This document shows positions 1-9,723 of a stretch of DNA of 51,069 bases, in pieces. The stretch covers positions 1 through 51,069 of the forward strand of contig CANDRW010000009.1 of assembly GCA_947388675.1 (NCBI GenBank), in the 5' to 3' direction. The first letter of the stretch is position 1. Every line of letters begins with the position of its first letter. Both the position numbers and the translations under genes were made by a program. The notes under the pieces were generated by a model, which saw only the letters and a program-made list of their open reading frames with translations, searched no databases and was not told the origin of the DNA. This DNA is from an uncultured Clostridium sp. (GTDB taxonomy: Bacteria; Bacillota; Clostridia; TANB77; CAG-508).

Positions 1-193
1 ACTGATTTTGTTTTTCATTTTATATCTGAAAGTTTATTTTATATTTTTTCATTTTTAATTTTTTATTTTGATTTTTGAAGTTTTATTTTTTTATTTACTA
101 ACTTTCTATTTTTGAAACTTTACTCTTTATTTTCCATTTTCTATCTATTTTACTTTTATTGTTTTTAAATTACTTCTATTAGTATTTTTTACA

Positions 194-236
194 CAAAAAA
201 AGATATATCATTTTTTATTAATTACGATATATCTTT
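194..236 (-). terminator. Rho-independent terminator after the coupling-protein gene
   Basis: On the minus strand an 11-bp perfect stem (arms at 226-236 and 199-209) is followed by a run of T. It lies about 35 bases past the stop codon of the TraG/VirD4 gene. The preceding 190 bases are AT-rich low-complexity sequence in which I see no gene. Confidence 0.7.
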
Positions 237-271
237 CTTATTTTATTTTTTATAAAAAGGATCTTATCTTT

Positions 272-2309
272 TTATTCATCATCCATTGGTCCAAATAATT
301 CATCAAATTTTGCTTCTAACTCTTTTTGGACATCTATAGAAAATACCTCATCATCCTCTTCTTGCGGTAATATTGGTGCATCTATAGCTGCTGTACTCTC
401 TTGTTTAGGCTCCACTTCTTCTTTGATATCTTCTACTAAATTTTCTAGACTGCTTTCTACCTTTAATTCATTTTGTGGTTTTTGTTCCTCTTTTTTAGGC
501 TCATCGTCTTCAAACAAGTCATCTAATGATTCTACTTTTAAGTCTGCCTTCTTTATCTTATCATCCTCTTCTACATAAGGATTATATGGGTTATATTTCC
601 TCCATTTACCTCTTTCACCTATATTAAAGTCTAAGTGGTTTAAAGTATGTTCTGCTAATTTTCTTGCCATATGACTTTCAAAGTAATAATACTTTTTAGC
701 CTTGACTGGCTTAATTCCTTTTTCATAAATAATACAATCATCGTTGTCCATTCTTCTTAATTCGTCTGGTGTCATTAATGGCCTTGCCATTACTTGGTCT
801 GAATCACTAACACCTTGTCTATGGTATTGCTTATCTCTATTAATTGATCTACTATCTCTTGTAATTGTTTTTTCGCCTAATGCTTTTGAGAAATATTCTA
901 CTGTTTTAAATGAGTTACTACCTAAGAATACGTGGGTATCACAGTTACCCATAATTGTTTCATATGATTTCTCATATACTGCTTCTAATTGGTCTAAGTT
1001 TTGCAATATAACACTAAAGGAAATTCCTCTACTTCTACTGGTTGAAATCTTTTTATCAAAGTCTGGTATCTTACCAATGTTGGCAAACTCATCACATATA
1101 AAATAAGTTGGCATTTTTAGCCTTCCACCATTAGCGTCTGCAAAATTATATAACTGTTGTATCATTTGCGAGAAGAATATAGTTAATAAGAAGTCATACG
1201 CTGTATGTGTATCTGACGATATAACATATACTGCTGTTTTCTTTGAACCAATATCTTCAAAGTTAATCGTATCTGTTGAGGTTACTTCTGCAATTTCTTT
1301 TGAGTCGAATTTACCAAGTTTAGATTGTAATGAGCTCAAGATAGAGCCATATGTTTTTTCTGGTGCAATTTCAATTGATTTATAGTTCATTCTAGCTGGG
1401 TGATCGTATGGCAATTGGTTCATTAGTTCTGTTAATAGGTTGCTTCCACCATTTACATTTGCTGCTCTTACTAATTCTGAACAGCTAGCTAAGTTTTGCT
1501 CTTCTTCTGGTCTTGTTGCTATTAAATAATAGATTAATGCTTTTAATAACATTTCTGCCATGTCATCCCAATATGGGTCTGAACCACTTTCTGTTTTTTG
1601 TCCTTTTACAATAGTATTAGCAATAACGTCAACATCTAATTCGCTAGCAATGTGCATTAATGGATTATATCCGTCACTGTTTGCTGGGTTTACTAAATTT
1701 AATACTTTGATATCATATCCATTTTGCCTTAAATATCCTGCTGTTTTATCATAAAGTTCACCTTTAGGATCTGTAAACACATAAGAACCTAGCATTTGGA
1801 AAGCATTTGGTATAGAATAAGAAGCTGATTTACCAGAACCAGATCCGACCTACTACTAATACATTGACATTTCCTCGTTTATCTACTGGTAAATAATTTT
1901 CTTGAGCTAATAAAATTCCTTTGTGTTTGCTAAGTACTTTGTACTGTTCTCCACCTTCGCTCCAGTCACTAGAACCATGTTCAATATCTGCATATTCACT
2001 TTTCGGTTTTGAACGAAATAGTCCAATTGTTGTACAAATAACATAAAATATACTAAACCATAATAAAGTTTTGAAGAAAGTTCCGATGTAAGCCGCTCCA
2101 AATACTTGAGTTATAGAATTAAAACTTACAATATCTTGAAAAACTTCTGTTAAAAATTTGCCAAAAACAAAAACTCCATTGTCTGTTGCATCAACAATGG
2201 ATTTTGCAATTGGCGAAACGAGTATTATGGTTAAAATAATCCATAATACTCCTATCAATATCATACTTTTTCTATTATCTTTTAAAGTTTTCTTTACTTT
2301 GTAATTCAT
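272..2309 (-). CDS. VirD4/TraG-like type IV coupling protein, frameshifted in the Walker A motif
   Basis: Coupling proteins are membrane ATPases that bring DNA substrates to a type IV secretion channel during conjugation. The reading frame is in two pieces. Piece 1 (1830-2309) has two membrane segments, near residues 15-36 and 75-97, and runs up to NVLVVG. Piece 2 (272-about 1840) continues with FTDPKGELYD, the Walker B-like ICDEFANIG and an acidic C-terminus. Removing one base near 1847 joins them and restores a normal Walker A (GSGSGKS), giving a protein of about 680 residues. The break is therefore a single-base insertion, either a real pseudogene or a sequence error. Two small unknown genes lie upstream on the same strand, as in a conjugative element, but no relaxase or VirB4 is in the window. 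Confidence 0.85.
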
Positions 2310-2338
2310 TCTTAAATCACCTTTTCATTTGTCTAGTT

Positions 2339-2707
2339 TTAGCCAATTTCCATTCCAGCTTGAGCTCTACTATTTTTCTGTCTTGCTTTCTCTCTCATTT
2401 CATTTCTTTCTTTTCTATGAGCAACTATAGTATTATAAGCATTTGCTTTTTTCATTGTCTTGATATTTCCATTTTCTAATTCCATAGTATTATTTTCATT
2501 TACTTTGCAATTGCCTACTGGTATTTCAAGAACTTCTCCTCTTGCTTCAGCAATTTTTATTGCCTTTTCAGAGATTCCTGTACTTGCTGCTTTAGGTGGC
2601 ATTTCTATTCTGCCTTCATTATTTGAAATTGTTTGCCCTGAAAATAGTGAAGGGTTATTAATTTCTTGATTTTCTTTTGAGTTTGAAGGTACATTTGTAC
2701 TATTCAT
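2339..2707 (-). CDS. Hypothetical protein upstream of the coupling protein
   Basis: A 122-residue hydrophilic protein with no membrane segment. The N-terminal 50 residues are rich in Asn and Ser, and the C-terminus is strongly basic with many Lys, Arg and Glu. I recognise no family. The start at 2707 is chosen because a good AGGAGG-type ribosome site precedes it. An in-frame extension to 2860 would translate straight through a dispersed hairpin repeat and is unlikely. It ends 29 bases before the coupling-protein gene, so the two are probably cotranscribed and it may be a conjugation accessory protein; that is inference from position only. Confidence 0.6.
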   Translation of the reverse strand: MNSTNVPSNSKENQEINNPSLFSGQTISNNEGRIEMPPKAASTGISEKAIKIAEARGEVLEIPVGNCKVNENNTMELENGNIKTMKKANAYNTIVAHRKERNEMREKARQKNSRAQAGMEIG

Positions 2708-2740
2708 TTCTTTACTCCTCCTCTTAGACTTCTTCTTTTT

Positions 2741-2786
2741 TCTATCTTCTAGGAAATTACTTGCGTAAGCATGTAATTGACATAGA
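2741..2786. repeat. Dispersed hairpin repeat, CTAGGAA/TGACGTAG family, copy 1
   Basis: Contains CTAGGAA, then an ATTAC/GTAAT stem closing a loop, then TGACATAG, with an outer CTAT/ATAG pairing. The core (ATTAC to GTAAT) is identical to the copy at 42666-42716. The other copies (39404-39447 and 43159-43209) keep the flanks but have different, still complementary, inner stems. Confidence 0.75.
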
Positions 2787-2888
2787 TTTCTTAGCTGTAG
2801 CATTTTAATGCGTACAGATAAGTTATGCTTTAGTAAGATAGTTATGAGAGCATTACCCAATCTTGAAAGCTCCGCTTTTTAGATTTTG

Positions 2889-3410
2889 TTATTCCTCTCG
2901 CTTATCACGAATTTCAAATGCAAAATATGATTTAAATGGTTTTAACTTGCACTTGCCTTTTACTTCATTTGTTTCTCCATCAAAGTATAAAACTGGTTTA
3001 ACTTCTTCTGTTGTTTCTGGATCTATAATAGATATTGGTCTTTTCAAATCTGGTGTATATTTAAACTCCTTATATTCCGCTTCTTTTTCAGAGTATAAAG
3101 TATCGAACTTAATTGGAATTGGGCGTTTAGCAATTTTTACTTTGTCTTCTGCTAAAATTCCCATATTGACAACCACTTTATCTTGTCCGAAAGATAAGAT
3201 AACTAAATCTTCTTCGTTTTCAGGTTCATCAACAAAAAAGGTTTTTTTCCTTAAGTCGCCATTTAGTTCTTCAGCGTATTCAAGGCGTTGCACCGTATAT
3301 TTTGGATATTCATCTAATAAACTTTTGTCTGTTTTATTAATTCGATATATTACTGTGTTAACTCCTTGTGGATCTGTAATACTAAAGTGTTTTCCTTGTA
3401 TTGAATCCAT
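2889..3410 (-). CDS. Hypothetical protein, conjugation-region neighbour
   Basis: A 173-residue soluble protein of mixed composition, rich in Glu and Lys, with predicted beta character (alternating runs such as VVVNMGIL and PVLYFDGE). No signal peptide, membrane segment or motif that I recognise. It is transcribed towards the 122-residue unknown and the coupling protein, about 180 bases upstream of the former, with a structured repeat in the gap. It could belong to the same mobile element; I cannot assign a function. Confidence 0.55.
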   Translation of the reverse strand: MDSIQGKHFSITDPQGVNTVIYRINKTDKSLLDEYPKYTVQRLEYAEELNGDLRKKTFFVDEPENEEDLVILSFGQDKVVVNMGILAEDKVKIAKRPIPIKFDTLYSEKEAEYKEFKYTPDLKRPISIIDPETTEEVKPVLYFDGETNEVKGKCKLKPFKSYFAFEIRDKREE

Positions 3411-3556
3411 TTTTTACACTCCTTTTCTATGAATCCTATTATAATACATAGTTTGTCTTTTGTTTTATTTATATCACTAACTTCAATTATAGTACAAAAT
3501 TGCCCTTCTGTCAATATTTTTGATTGAATTTATGTTAACTCTTAGTAGGATTCCTT

Positions 3557-4477
3557 TTATAATTGATTATATGTATTTCTCGGGTCATATTTTGAAACTT
3601 CTTTTAGCTGTTCAAAAAGCTGTTTTTCTTGGCCTGTCATTGTTTTTGGCACCATAATACAAATGTTAGTAATCAATTCACCTCTTCCACCTTTTCCATC
3701 AAGATATCCTTTTTCTTTTAGGTGAATCGTCTCTCCACTTTGTATGCCTTGTGGTACATGTAAAGAAATTTCTTCATTAATAGAGTTTAAAGTCACTTTT
3801 GTCCCTAAAGCTGCTTCCCATGGCGTTAAATATAGATTGGTATATAGGTCAATTCCATTTAATTTATATTTTTCGTCATCTTCTATTTGCACTTTAATTA
3901 ATAAATCTCCTGGTTTTCCTCCATTTTCTCCTGGCTTTCCCTGTCCCATTAGTCTTATTTTTTCATGATTACGAATTCCTGCTGGAATCTTAACAGTAAA
4001 AGTTTTCATTTTTCCATTTAGAGTGCGTAAAGATATCTTCTTTTCACTTCCATAAAATGCTTCTGTAATAGAGACATTCATTTCTGTTTCTATGTTTTCA
4101 CCTTTGCTTGCAACTTTTTTAGCAGCTTTATCTTCTTTTTGGCTATTTGAATTACTTCTCGATGTTTCTCCAAAAAACATATTAAAGAAGTCACTAAATA
4201 CGCTGCCTTTTTCTCTACTACTTTCTTCATATTTTACTTTTTGTCTTTTTCCAATATGGTTATACCACATTCTATCATATTTTCTACGTGATGCTGTTTC
4301 TGATAACACTTTATAGGCTTCATTAATATCTTTAAATCTTTCTTCTGCCATAGTATTAGTAGTATTAATATCTGGATGATATTTTTTTGCTTGCTCACGA
4401 TAGGCTTGTTTAATTTCTTCAGCTGATGCTTTATAATTACTAATTCCTAATATTTTATAATAATCTTTGAAAATCAT
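3557..4477 (-). CDS. DnaJ-family co-chaperone lacking the zinc finger (CbpA-like)
   Basis: J-domain proteins stimulate the ATPase of DnaK and hand over unfolded clients. Residues 1-70 form a J domain with the HPD motif in KKYHPDINT and the usual YKILGIS start. A linker rich in Ser, Asn and Lys follows, then two beta-rich DnaJ C-terminal substrate-binding domains (roughly residues 130-290). The four CxxCxGxG zinc-binding repeats of classical DnaJ are absent and the length is 306 residues, which fits the CbpA/DjlA-like class rather than DnaJ itself. No grpE or dnaK is adjacent. It follows yqeK on the same strand. Confidence 0.88.
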   Translation of the reverse strand: MIFKDYYKILGISNYKASAEEIKQAYREQAKKYHPDINTTNTMAEERFKDINEAYKVLSETASRRKYDRMWYNHIGKRQKVKYEESSREKGSVFSDFFNMFFGETSRSNSNSQKEDKAAKKVASKGENIETEMNVSITEAFYGSEKKISLRTLNGKMKTFTVKIPAGIRNHEKIRLMGQGKPGENGGKPGDLLIKVQIEDDEKYKLNGIDLYTNLYLTPWEAALGTKVTLNSINEEISLHVPQGIQSGETIHLKEKGYLDGKGGRGELITNICIMVPKTMTGQEKQLFEQLKEVSKYDPRNTYNQL

Positions 4478-4565
4478 AGTTCCCCCTAAGTAAGGTCTGT
4501 TTTATTTTTCATCTTTTGTGTTTATTTGATTTTCTTCTACAATGTTTAGGATTATATCACATTTA

Positions 4566-5132
4566 TTACTGCAAGGAAAGGGGTAACAGCTGATTTCTCG
4601 CAAAAATTCCATCTGGGTGAATTAATACACCCTTATCAATGTTCTTTTTTATAGTATAATCTAAGATAACTAATGTGCATTTGTCAATGTCCTCCATTGC
4701 TAATTTTCTTAGATTTTCAACGCCTTCGTATTCTCTATTTTCTTCAATCTTGTCCGCAACGAAAACGATTTTAGCCAATAGGTTCATATCTAAATGTCCT
4801 GTTGTATGATATAGAATTGCCCTTCTCATTTCTTCTGTAAATCCATATTTTTTAGTCATATCTGCTCCAATTTTAGCATGTAATAATCCTACATTATGTA
4901 TTTCTATCTCATCTATTTCAATTTGATGTTCTTTACAATATCTTATTTTTTCTTCATTTGGTATTTCTTTTCCAATATCATGAGCTAGTCCAGTTAAAGC
5001 AGCAATATGAACATCTATCTCATATTGCTTTGCTAACTCCTCTGCTTTTTTCATAACACCTATAGAATGTTTATATCTTTTTTCTGATAAGACTGTTTGT
5101 AGGTCTGCTTGTATATTTTCTATTGTTTCCAT
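4566..5132 (-). CDS. yqeK: YqeK-family HD-domain hydrolase
   Basis: YqeK proteins are HD-superfamily metal-dependent hydrolases that cleave symmetric Ap4A; they usually lie near nadD and rsfS, which are not seen here. Visible HD-domain residues are the H of RYKHSIGV, the HD pair in GLAHDIGKE, and downstream HAKIGAD, YHTTGH and FVADKIE. The start at 5132 (188 residues) is preferred: it has a purine-rich ribosome site, and an upstream in-frame start at 5189 would lie inside a palindromic repeat. Downstream comes the dnaJ-like gene. Confidence 0.85.
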   Translation of the reverse strand: METIENIQADLQTVLSEKRYKHSIGVMKKAEELAKQYEIDVHIAALTGLAHDIGKEIPNEEKIRYCKEHQIEIDEIEIHNVGLLHAKIGADMTKKYGFTEEMRRAILYHTTGHLDMNLLAKIVFVADKIEENREYEGVENLRKLAMEDIDKCTLVILDYTIKKNIDKGVLIHPDGIFARNQLLPLSLQ

Positions 5133-5164
5133 TTTTTTCTCACTTTCTTTTGATTGCTCTAAGA

Positions 5165-5214
5165 GGGACACATCTTTCCCTAAGGTCACTTCCCTAGAAG
5201 TTAAGGTATGTCCC
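5165..5214. repeat. Palindromic repeat, GGGACGTA family
   Basis: Outer arms GGGACA and TGTCCC enclose an inner hairpin (ACTTC/GAAGT). It resembles half of the larger palindrome at 16920-16994. It lies between ddl and yqeK and may attenuate or terminate transcription. Confidence 0.6.
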
Positions 5215-5232
5215 CCCTAGGTATTTATTCTA

Positions 5233-6294
5233 TTAATAGGCTAACTCTATCAATTTATCCAATAACTTTGTATAGTTTAGTCCACTTGCTTCCCATAATT
5301 TTGGATACATACTAATCTGTGTAAAGCCTGGCATGGTATTGATTTCATTAATACATACTTGATTATCTGATTTACGAATAAAGAAGTCTACACGTGATAG
5401 TCCTTTCCCATCTACTGCTTTAAATGCTTTTTTGGCTAATATTTGAATTTCTTTTTGTTTTTCTTCTGAAATCTCTGCTGGAATAACAGTATGTGATGCA
5501 GCATTTTGATATTTTGCTTCAAAAGTATAAAAATCTTCTGCTGATAATACTTCTCCCACACAAGTTGCTTTTACTTCCTCATTTCCGAGTACTGCACATT
5601 CTACTTCTCTTCCTACAATTTCTTCTTCTAATAGAATTTTTGTATCATAGATACTAGCATCTAAAAGTGCACTTTCTAATTCTTCCCCATTTGCTACCTT
5701 ATGCACTCCAACTGACGAACCTGAATTAGAAGGTTTTACAAACACTGGAAAGTGAATAGTCTCTTGTATTATCTTTGCAATTTGAGGAATTGATACTTCT
5801 TGTTCTTCTAATTGTTTATTGATATATTGATATTTTACTTCTTTTTCTTCTCGGATTGCCTTGATATAAATAAAATCTGCCTGTGGTATCTCCGCTTTTT
5901 CAAATACCATTTTTGCATACACTTTATCCATGCAAATGCTAGCCCCCAATACTCGACATCCTACATATGGTATTTTTAATAGCTCTAACATACCTTGAAT
6001 TGTTCCATCTTCTCCATATAGCCCATGTAAAACAGGAAATACAACATCTATTCCCTTTAAATATTCTATTACATTGGAAATTGGCTTAATCTCAGTTAAC
6101 TTATCCCCTACTGCCAACCTTTTAATCTCACTAACTGGTTTTGTATATTCATACCAATTTCCGTTTTTGTCAATATAAATTGAATGAACTTCGTATTTTT
6201 CTTTGTCTAAATTTTGTATGACCGAGGTTCCAGATGCAATAGACACATCATGTTCTGTTGACATTCCACCAAAAATGACACCTAATTTTAACAT
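5233..6294 (-). CDS. ddl: D-alanine--D-alanine ligase
   Basis: Joins two D-alanines in an ATP-dependent reaction to make the dipeptide added to the peptidoglycan precursor by MurF. The 353-residue length is typical. The N-terminal domain starts LGVIFGGMSTEHDVSIASG. The ATP-grasp region shows FPVLHGLYGEDGTIQG, the FVKPSNSGSSVGV phosphate-binding loop, and the C-terminal metal and substrate residues in VDFFIRKSDN and INEINTMPGFT. It lies directly downstream of murF (45 bases, containing a small hairpin repeat), so the two consecutive wall steps are probably co-expressed. Confidence 0.96.
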   Translation of the reverse strand: MLKLGVIFGGMSTEHDVSIASGTSVIQNLDKEKYEVHSIYIDKNGNWYEYTKPVSEIKRLAVGDKLTEIKPISNVIEYLKGIDVVFPVLHGLYGEDGTIQGMLELLKIPYVGCRVLGASICMDKVYAKMVFEKAEIPQADFIYIKAIREEKEVKYQYINKQLEEQEVSIPQIAKIIQETIHFPVFVKPSNSGSSVGVHKVANGEELESALLDASIYDTKILLEEEIVGREVECAVLGNEEVKATCVGEVLSAEDFYTFEAKYQNAASHTVIPAEISEEKQKEIQILAKKAFKAVDGKGLSRVDFFIRKSDNQVCINEINTMPGFTQISMYPKLWEASGLNYTKLLDKLIELAY

Positions 6295-6310
6295 AATTAC
6301 CTCCTAAAGT

Positions 6311-6337
6311 TGGAAAAGAGAACCATCCCATTTTCCA
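6311..6337. repeat. Small palindromic repeat GGAAAAGAGAACC...TTTTCC, copy 1
   Basis: TGGAAAA and TTTTCCA arms surround GAGAACCATCCCA. A close relative lies at 10660-10686, just past another minus-strand stop codon. This copy fills the gap between murF and ddl. Confidence 0.65.
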
Positions 6338-6338
6338 T

Positions 6339-7731
6339 TTAAACAATAGCATCACAAATTTGTGTAAAATTTAAACTGTTAGAAGCTTTTAGCAATACCA
6401 CATCCTCTGGTTGTAATTTCTGTTGTAATATTTGAATAGCTTCTTCATTATTGCTACATAAAAAGATATTATCTTTTGACATTCCATCTGCTATTGCTTG
6501 CTGCACCATATATGTGACTTCTTTTCCTACACAAATGAGCAAATCAATTTTGTTCTTAGTAACTTCTTTGCCTACTTTTTGATGTAATTCTTTGCTATAC
6601 TCACCTAACTCTAGCATATCTCCTAGTACTGCAATTTTATGCTTATTGGGCAAACTTCCTACATAGTCTAGTGCTGCTTTCATAGAATCATAGTTTGCAT
6701 TATAGCAGTCATTAACAATAGTTGCTCCATTTTTGCTTTTTCTAATTTCCATTCTTTTTTTAGTAAGCTCAAACTTTCTAATCCCCTTTAATGCATCTTC
6801 TATTGGAATCTCTAGCACTTTAGCTACTGCTAAAGCACATAAACTGTTTGATACAAAGTGTTCTCCACCAACTGGAATGGAAACTTCATAAGTTTTATCC
6901 TCTACCTTTGCTTGGCATTTACTTCCATTTTCTTCAAAAATGGCATTTTTTCCTATCACATCACTTCCTTCTTGTAAGCCATAAGTAAGAATATGATAAT
7001 TATCTTTTTGATCTTCATACCATTTATGTAATAAGTCATTATCATAATTAATAACTACAGTTCCTTGTGTATTTAGCCCTTCTAAAATCTCTAATTTCGC
7101 TTTTAGAATATTTTCTCTTGAGCCTAACATTCCAATATGTGCTGTTCCAATATTGGTAATTACTGCTATGTCTGGCTTTGCAATGTTTGTTAAAATACTA
7201 ATTTCCCCAAAAGAGTTCATCCCCATTTCTAATACCATTGCTTCTTCATCTTTTAAATTAAGTACTGTTAATGGTAAACCGATTTCATTGTTATAATTAC
7301 CTTGTGTTTTTAGCACTTTATATTTTTGAGAGACTACACTTGCTATCATATCTTTTGTGCTAGTTTTTCCCACACTACCAGTAATTGCAATGACAGGAAT
7401 GTTGTATAGGCTTCTTTTGTAACTTGCCAATTGTTGCATGGCTGTTACTACATTTTCTACTACAACAATAGTACTATTAGGATATTTTTCCAATACTTCT
7501 TGCTTTACTTCTACTCCTTGTAAAATACAAGCAATTGCTCCTTTTTCTAGCGCTTGTTCATATAGAGTGCTTCCGATTAAATTTTTCTCCCTGAAAACCA
7601 AGGTAAATTTGGTCTTGCTGCAATTCTCTAGTATCTTTGCAAAGATTCTCAAATATTAGGTTCTCATTTCCTTGTATTAGCTTTCCATTGCTCTTTTCTA
7701 TTAAATCTTTTATTGTAACTTTATATTCCAT
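6339..7731 (-). CDS. murF: UDP-MurNAc-tripeptide--D-alanyl-D-alanine ligase (MurF), with a single-base frameshift near residue 52
   Basis: MurF adds D-Ala-D-Ala to the UDP-MurNAc-tripeptide, the last cytoplasmic step of peptidoglycan subunit synthesis. The main frame contains the ATP loop AITGSVGKTSTKDM, MVLEMGMNSFGEI, and NDCYNANYDSM near the C-terminus. The family's N-terminus is present in another frame: an ATG at 7731 with ribosome site AAGGAG starts MEYKVTIKDLIEKS and runs through DTRELQQDQIYLGFQGEKFN. Removing one base near 7575 fuses it to GSTLYEQALEKGA. Because murF is normally essential, an insertion error in the sequence is likelier than a true knockout. The in-frame start at 7652 alone would lack the substrate-binding N-terminal domain. 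Confidence 0.9.
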
Positions 7732-7801
7732 AGATTGACTCCTTATTTATTTTTCTTTCTAATTATATGCTAGTTTAGTGCTTTCTTGCAAGAATATTTA
7801 T

Positions 7802-7832
7802 GAAAAAAAGCACCTTCCATTTGGAAGGCACT
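7802..7832 (-). terminator. Rho-independent terminator after the SASP gene
   Basis: Minus-strand GTGCCTTCC and GGAAGGTGC arms around AAAT, followed by seven T, just past the SASP stop codon. It separates the spore gene from murF. Confidence 0.9.
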
Positions 7833-7837
7833 CTGAA

Positions 7838-8014
7838 CTAACTATTTTCAGCTGTTCTGTTTGCAATTTCAATTGCTTTTGTAACAATGTTACCACAAGT
7901 TTTTGATGGAACATTTCCCCATCCGCCATCTTGTTTTACTTGATCATATACACCAAGTTCTTTGGCAATTTCTTCTCTTAATTTATTGGAAATAAGTTTG
8001 CTGTTCTTTGACAT
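7838..8014 (-). CDS. Small acid-soluble spore protein, alpha/beta type (SspF-like)
   Basis: A 58-residue protein. SASPs of this family coat and protect DNA in the dormant spore. It shows the SspF-type core EEIAKELGVYDQV, GGWGNVPSK, CGNIVTKAIEIA. The start follows a strong AGGAGGT site. It is on the same strand as sleB and ypeB upstream and has its own strong terminator. By family knowledge it should be made in the forespore under sigma-G or sigma-F; I could not pick out the promoter with confidence in the 210-base AT-rich gap upstream. Confidence 0.9.
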   Translation of the reverse strand: MSKNSKLISNKLREEIAKELGVYDQVKQDGGWGNVPSKTCGNIVTKAIEIANRTAENS

Positions 8015-8224
8015 CGAATTTACCTCCTAATAGAGTTTCAAATTTGTGAAATTTTATTTTCTTACTTGATTAACAGTGAAAGTATTTTATACTTTTTGTT
8101 ACTTCTATTTCACATTATTAGTTTGTTCTTTCTTTCAAAAATTATTTTTAAAATTTTTGCCAATTTTATTTTCTTAGCAATTTCTTACATCTCAAATTTT
8201 CAAATCTAAAATCAGCTATATTCT

Positions 8225-9610
8225 TTAATGTGTTAGTGTACCATTTGGGGTATTTACAATTACTAAAATATCTTCTTCTTTTCCTGTTTCACAGTTGATA
8301 TATACTAAGAAATCCGTATCATCTACTTTTCCTTTAAACTCCCAACACAATACTTCGCTTTTCCATTGTGTTGGAATAATCGCTAAATTTTCACTTTTGA
8401 TATCTAAATCTTTGTTCAAATTTTCCTTAGCTTGTTCTTTTGAGACTAAAATTTTTGAAACATCTCTTGTCTCATGATTATTTAAATACCCACTCGTTTC
8501 AACACCCATAACTTCACCATTATCTAGAGCTACTTTTAACTTAATCAGGTCTGGGTAAACAGTTACATCATCTTGCTCATAAGCATAATTAATAGTGACA
8601 ATTCCATCTTGTTTTAGATAATAGGTTTCTTTCATATTTTTAAAACCACGTTCTTCCAAATATTTCTTTCCAATTTCATTTGCTCTTTCTTGACTAACAC
8701 TTTCTGCCTCTATACTTCTGTTATAATTCATAAATACAATATGTCCGCCTTTTTCGGCAACAGAAATCGTTAAGTTTGCTTCTTTCTCATTATTTACTTT
8801 TGCTATCCAATCATAGGTAATCATATTCGTATTTTCTGATTTGCCAGATAAAGTAATTTCTTGTACCTTATCTTCTCCAATAAATTTCTTAGCGATCTCT
8901 TTTGCTTCTTCTTCACTTACCTTTTCACCTGTTAAGCCTTTTTTCTCTTTTTTGGTAATGTGCTCTGAAAAGGCTCCATCGTAGATTAACCCAGAATATT
9001 CATGGAAGTTTTCTTCCAGATTAGTAAAACTGCTTTTTGAAATATTACTTACTTCTTGAGCAAAAGCGACAGTTCCTTTTTTCGTTAATTCTTCCCAACT
9101 AATCCTTCCATCATTCATATCTGCTGATAACTGATTTAATGTGTTTTCTAATTCTACACTATAATCATGTAATTGTTTTAAGTTATTCAAATCTTCTTGG
9201 GTTAACTTTTCATTATTAATATTTTTGCGTGAAAGTGAATAGCTATAATCGCTTACTTGATTTAAAAACTTTTCTGTTTTTTCTAATTCTACACTTTCTA
9301 TAGGAAGTCTAGATAAATACACTTGTGCCAAATTTGCTTCTTTCCATACATTTGTTAGTGTTTCAGCTCCATGTTCTGGTGTGCTAGAAATTAATGATTT
9401 TGCTAAGTAAGTTTCTACATTTTGTACATAATCTACTAATTCAAAAAATGCCATATTATACTGATTTTCTGATGCCAACCTATAATCTGTTTGTTTTTTA
9501 TAAATCCATACTCCCATTGCAATAATAATAGCAAATAATACGACAACCACACTAAGCATGTGTCTATCTTTTAATCGATTTTTCCAATCTACTAATTTGT
9601 TTTGTCCCAT
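8225..9610 (-). CDS. ypeB: YpeB, SleB partner in spore cortex lysis
   Basis: YpeB is a spore membrane protein needed for localisation and stability of the cortex-lytic enzyme SleB. The 461-residue protein has one N-terminal membrane segment (about residues 18-37), a helical YpeB N-terminal region (40-220) and tandem PepSY-type repeats in the C-terminal half (for example EEAKEIAKKFIGED and ERANEIGKKYLEERGF). The gene follows sleB on the same strand by about 110 bases, the conserved sleB-ypeB order of Bacillus and Clostridium. Confidence 0.93.
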   Translation of the reverse strand: MGQNKLVDWKNRLKDRHMLSVVVVLFAIIIAMGVWIYKKQTDYRLASENQYNMAFFELVDYVQNVETYLAKSLISSTPEHGAETLTNVWKEANLAQVYLSRLPIESVELEKTEKFLNQVSDYSYSLSRKNINNEKLTQEDLNNLKQLHDYSVELENTLNQLSADMNDGRISWEELTKKGTVAFAQEVSNISKSSFTNLEENFHEYSGLIYDGAFSEHITKKEKKGLTGEKVSEEEAKEIAKKFIGEDKVQEITLSGKSENTNMITYDWIAKVNNEKEANLTISVAEKGGHIVFMNYNRSIEAESVSQERANEIGKKYLEERGFKNMKETYYLKQDGIVTINYAYEQDDVTVYPDLIKLKVALDNGEVMGVETSGYLNNHETRDVSKILVSKEQAKENLNKDLDIKSENLAIIPTQWKSEVLCWEFKGKVDDTDFLVYINCETGKEEDILVIVNTPNGTLTH

Positions 9611-9723
9611 TTTTTTCCAATCCTTTCTAGTAATAATTTAGTTTTTTAATTTTGACTTTTTATCTTAAGTTACGTCTTAAGATATTCCTTATAACTGTAA
9701 ATCTTCAAACATCTTGCTGTTCT

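Noticed and set aside
1..190. Possible gene at the left edge
   Set aside because: Only AT-rich low-complexity sequence with no open frame of meaningful length on either strand.
2708..2860. N-terminal extension of the 122-residue unknown protein
   Set aside because: It would translate a structured repeat found elsewhere in intergenic DNA, and the strong ribosome site sits before the shorter start.
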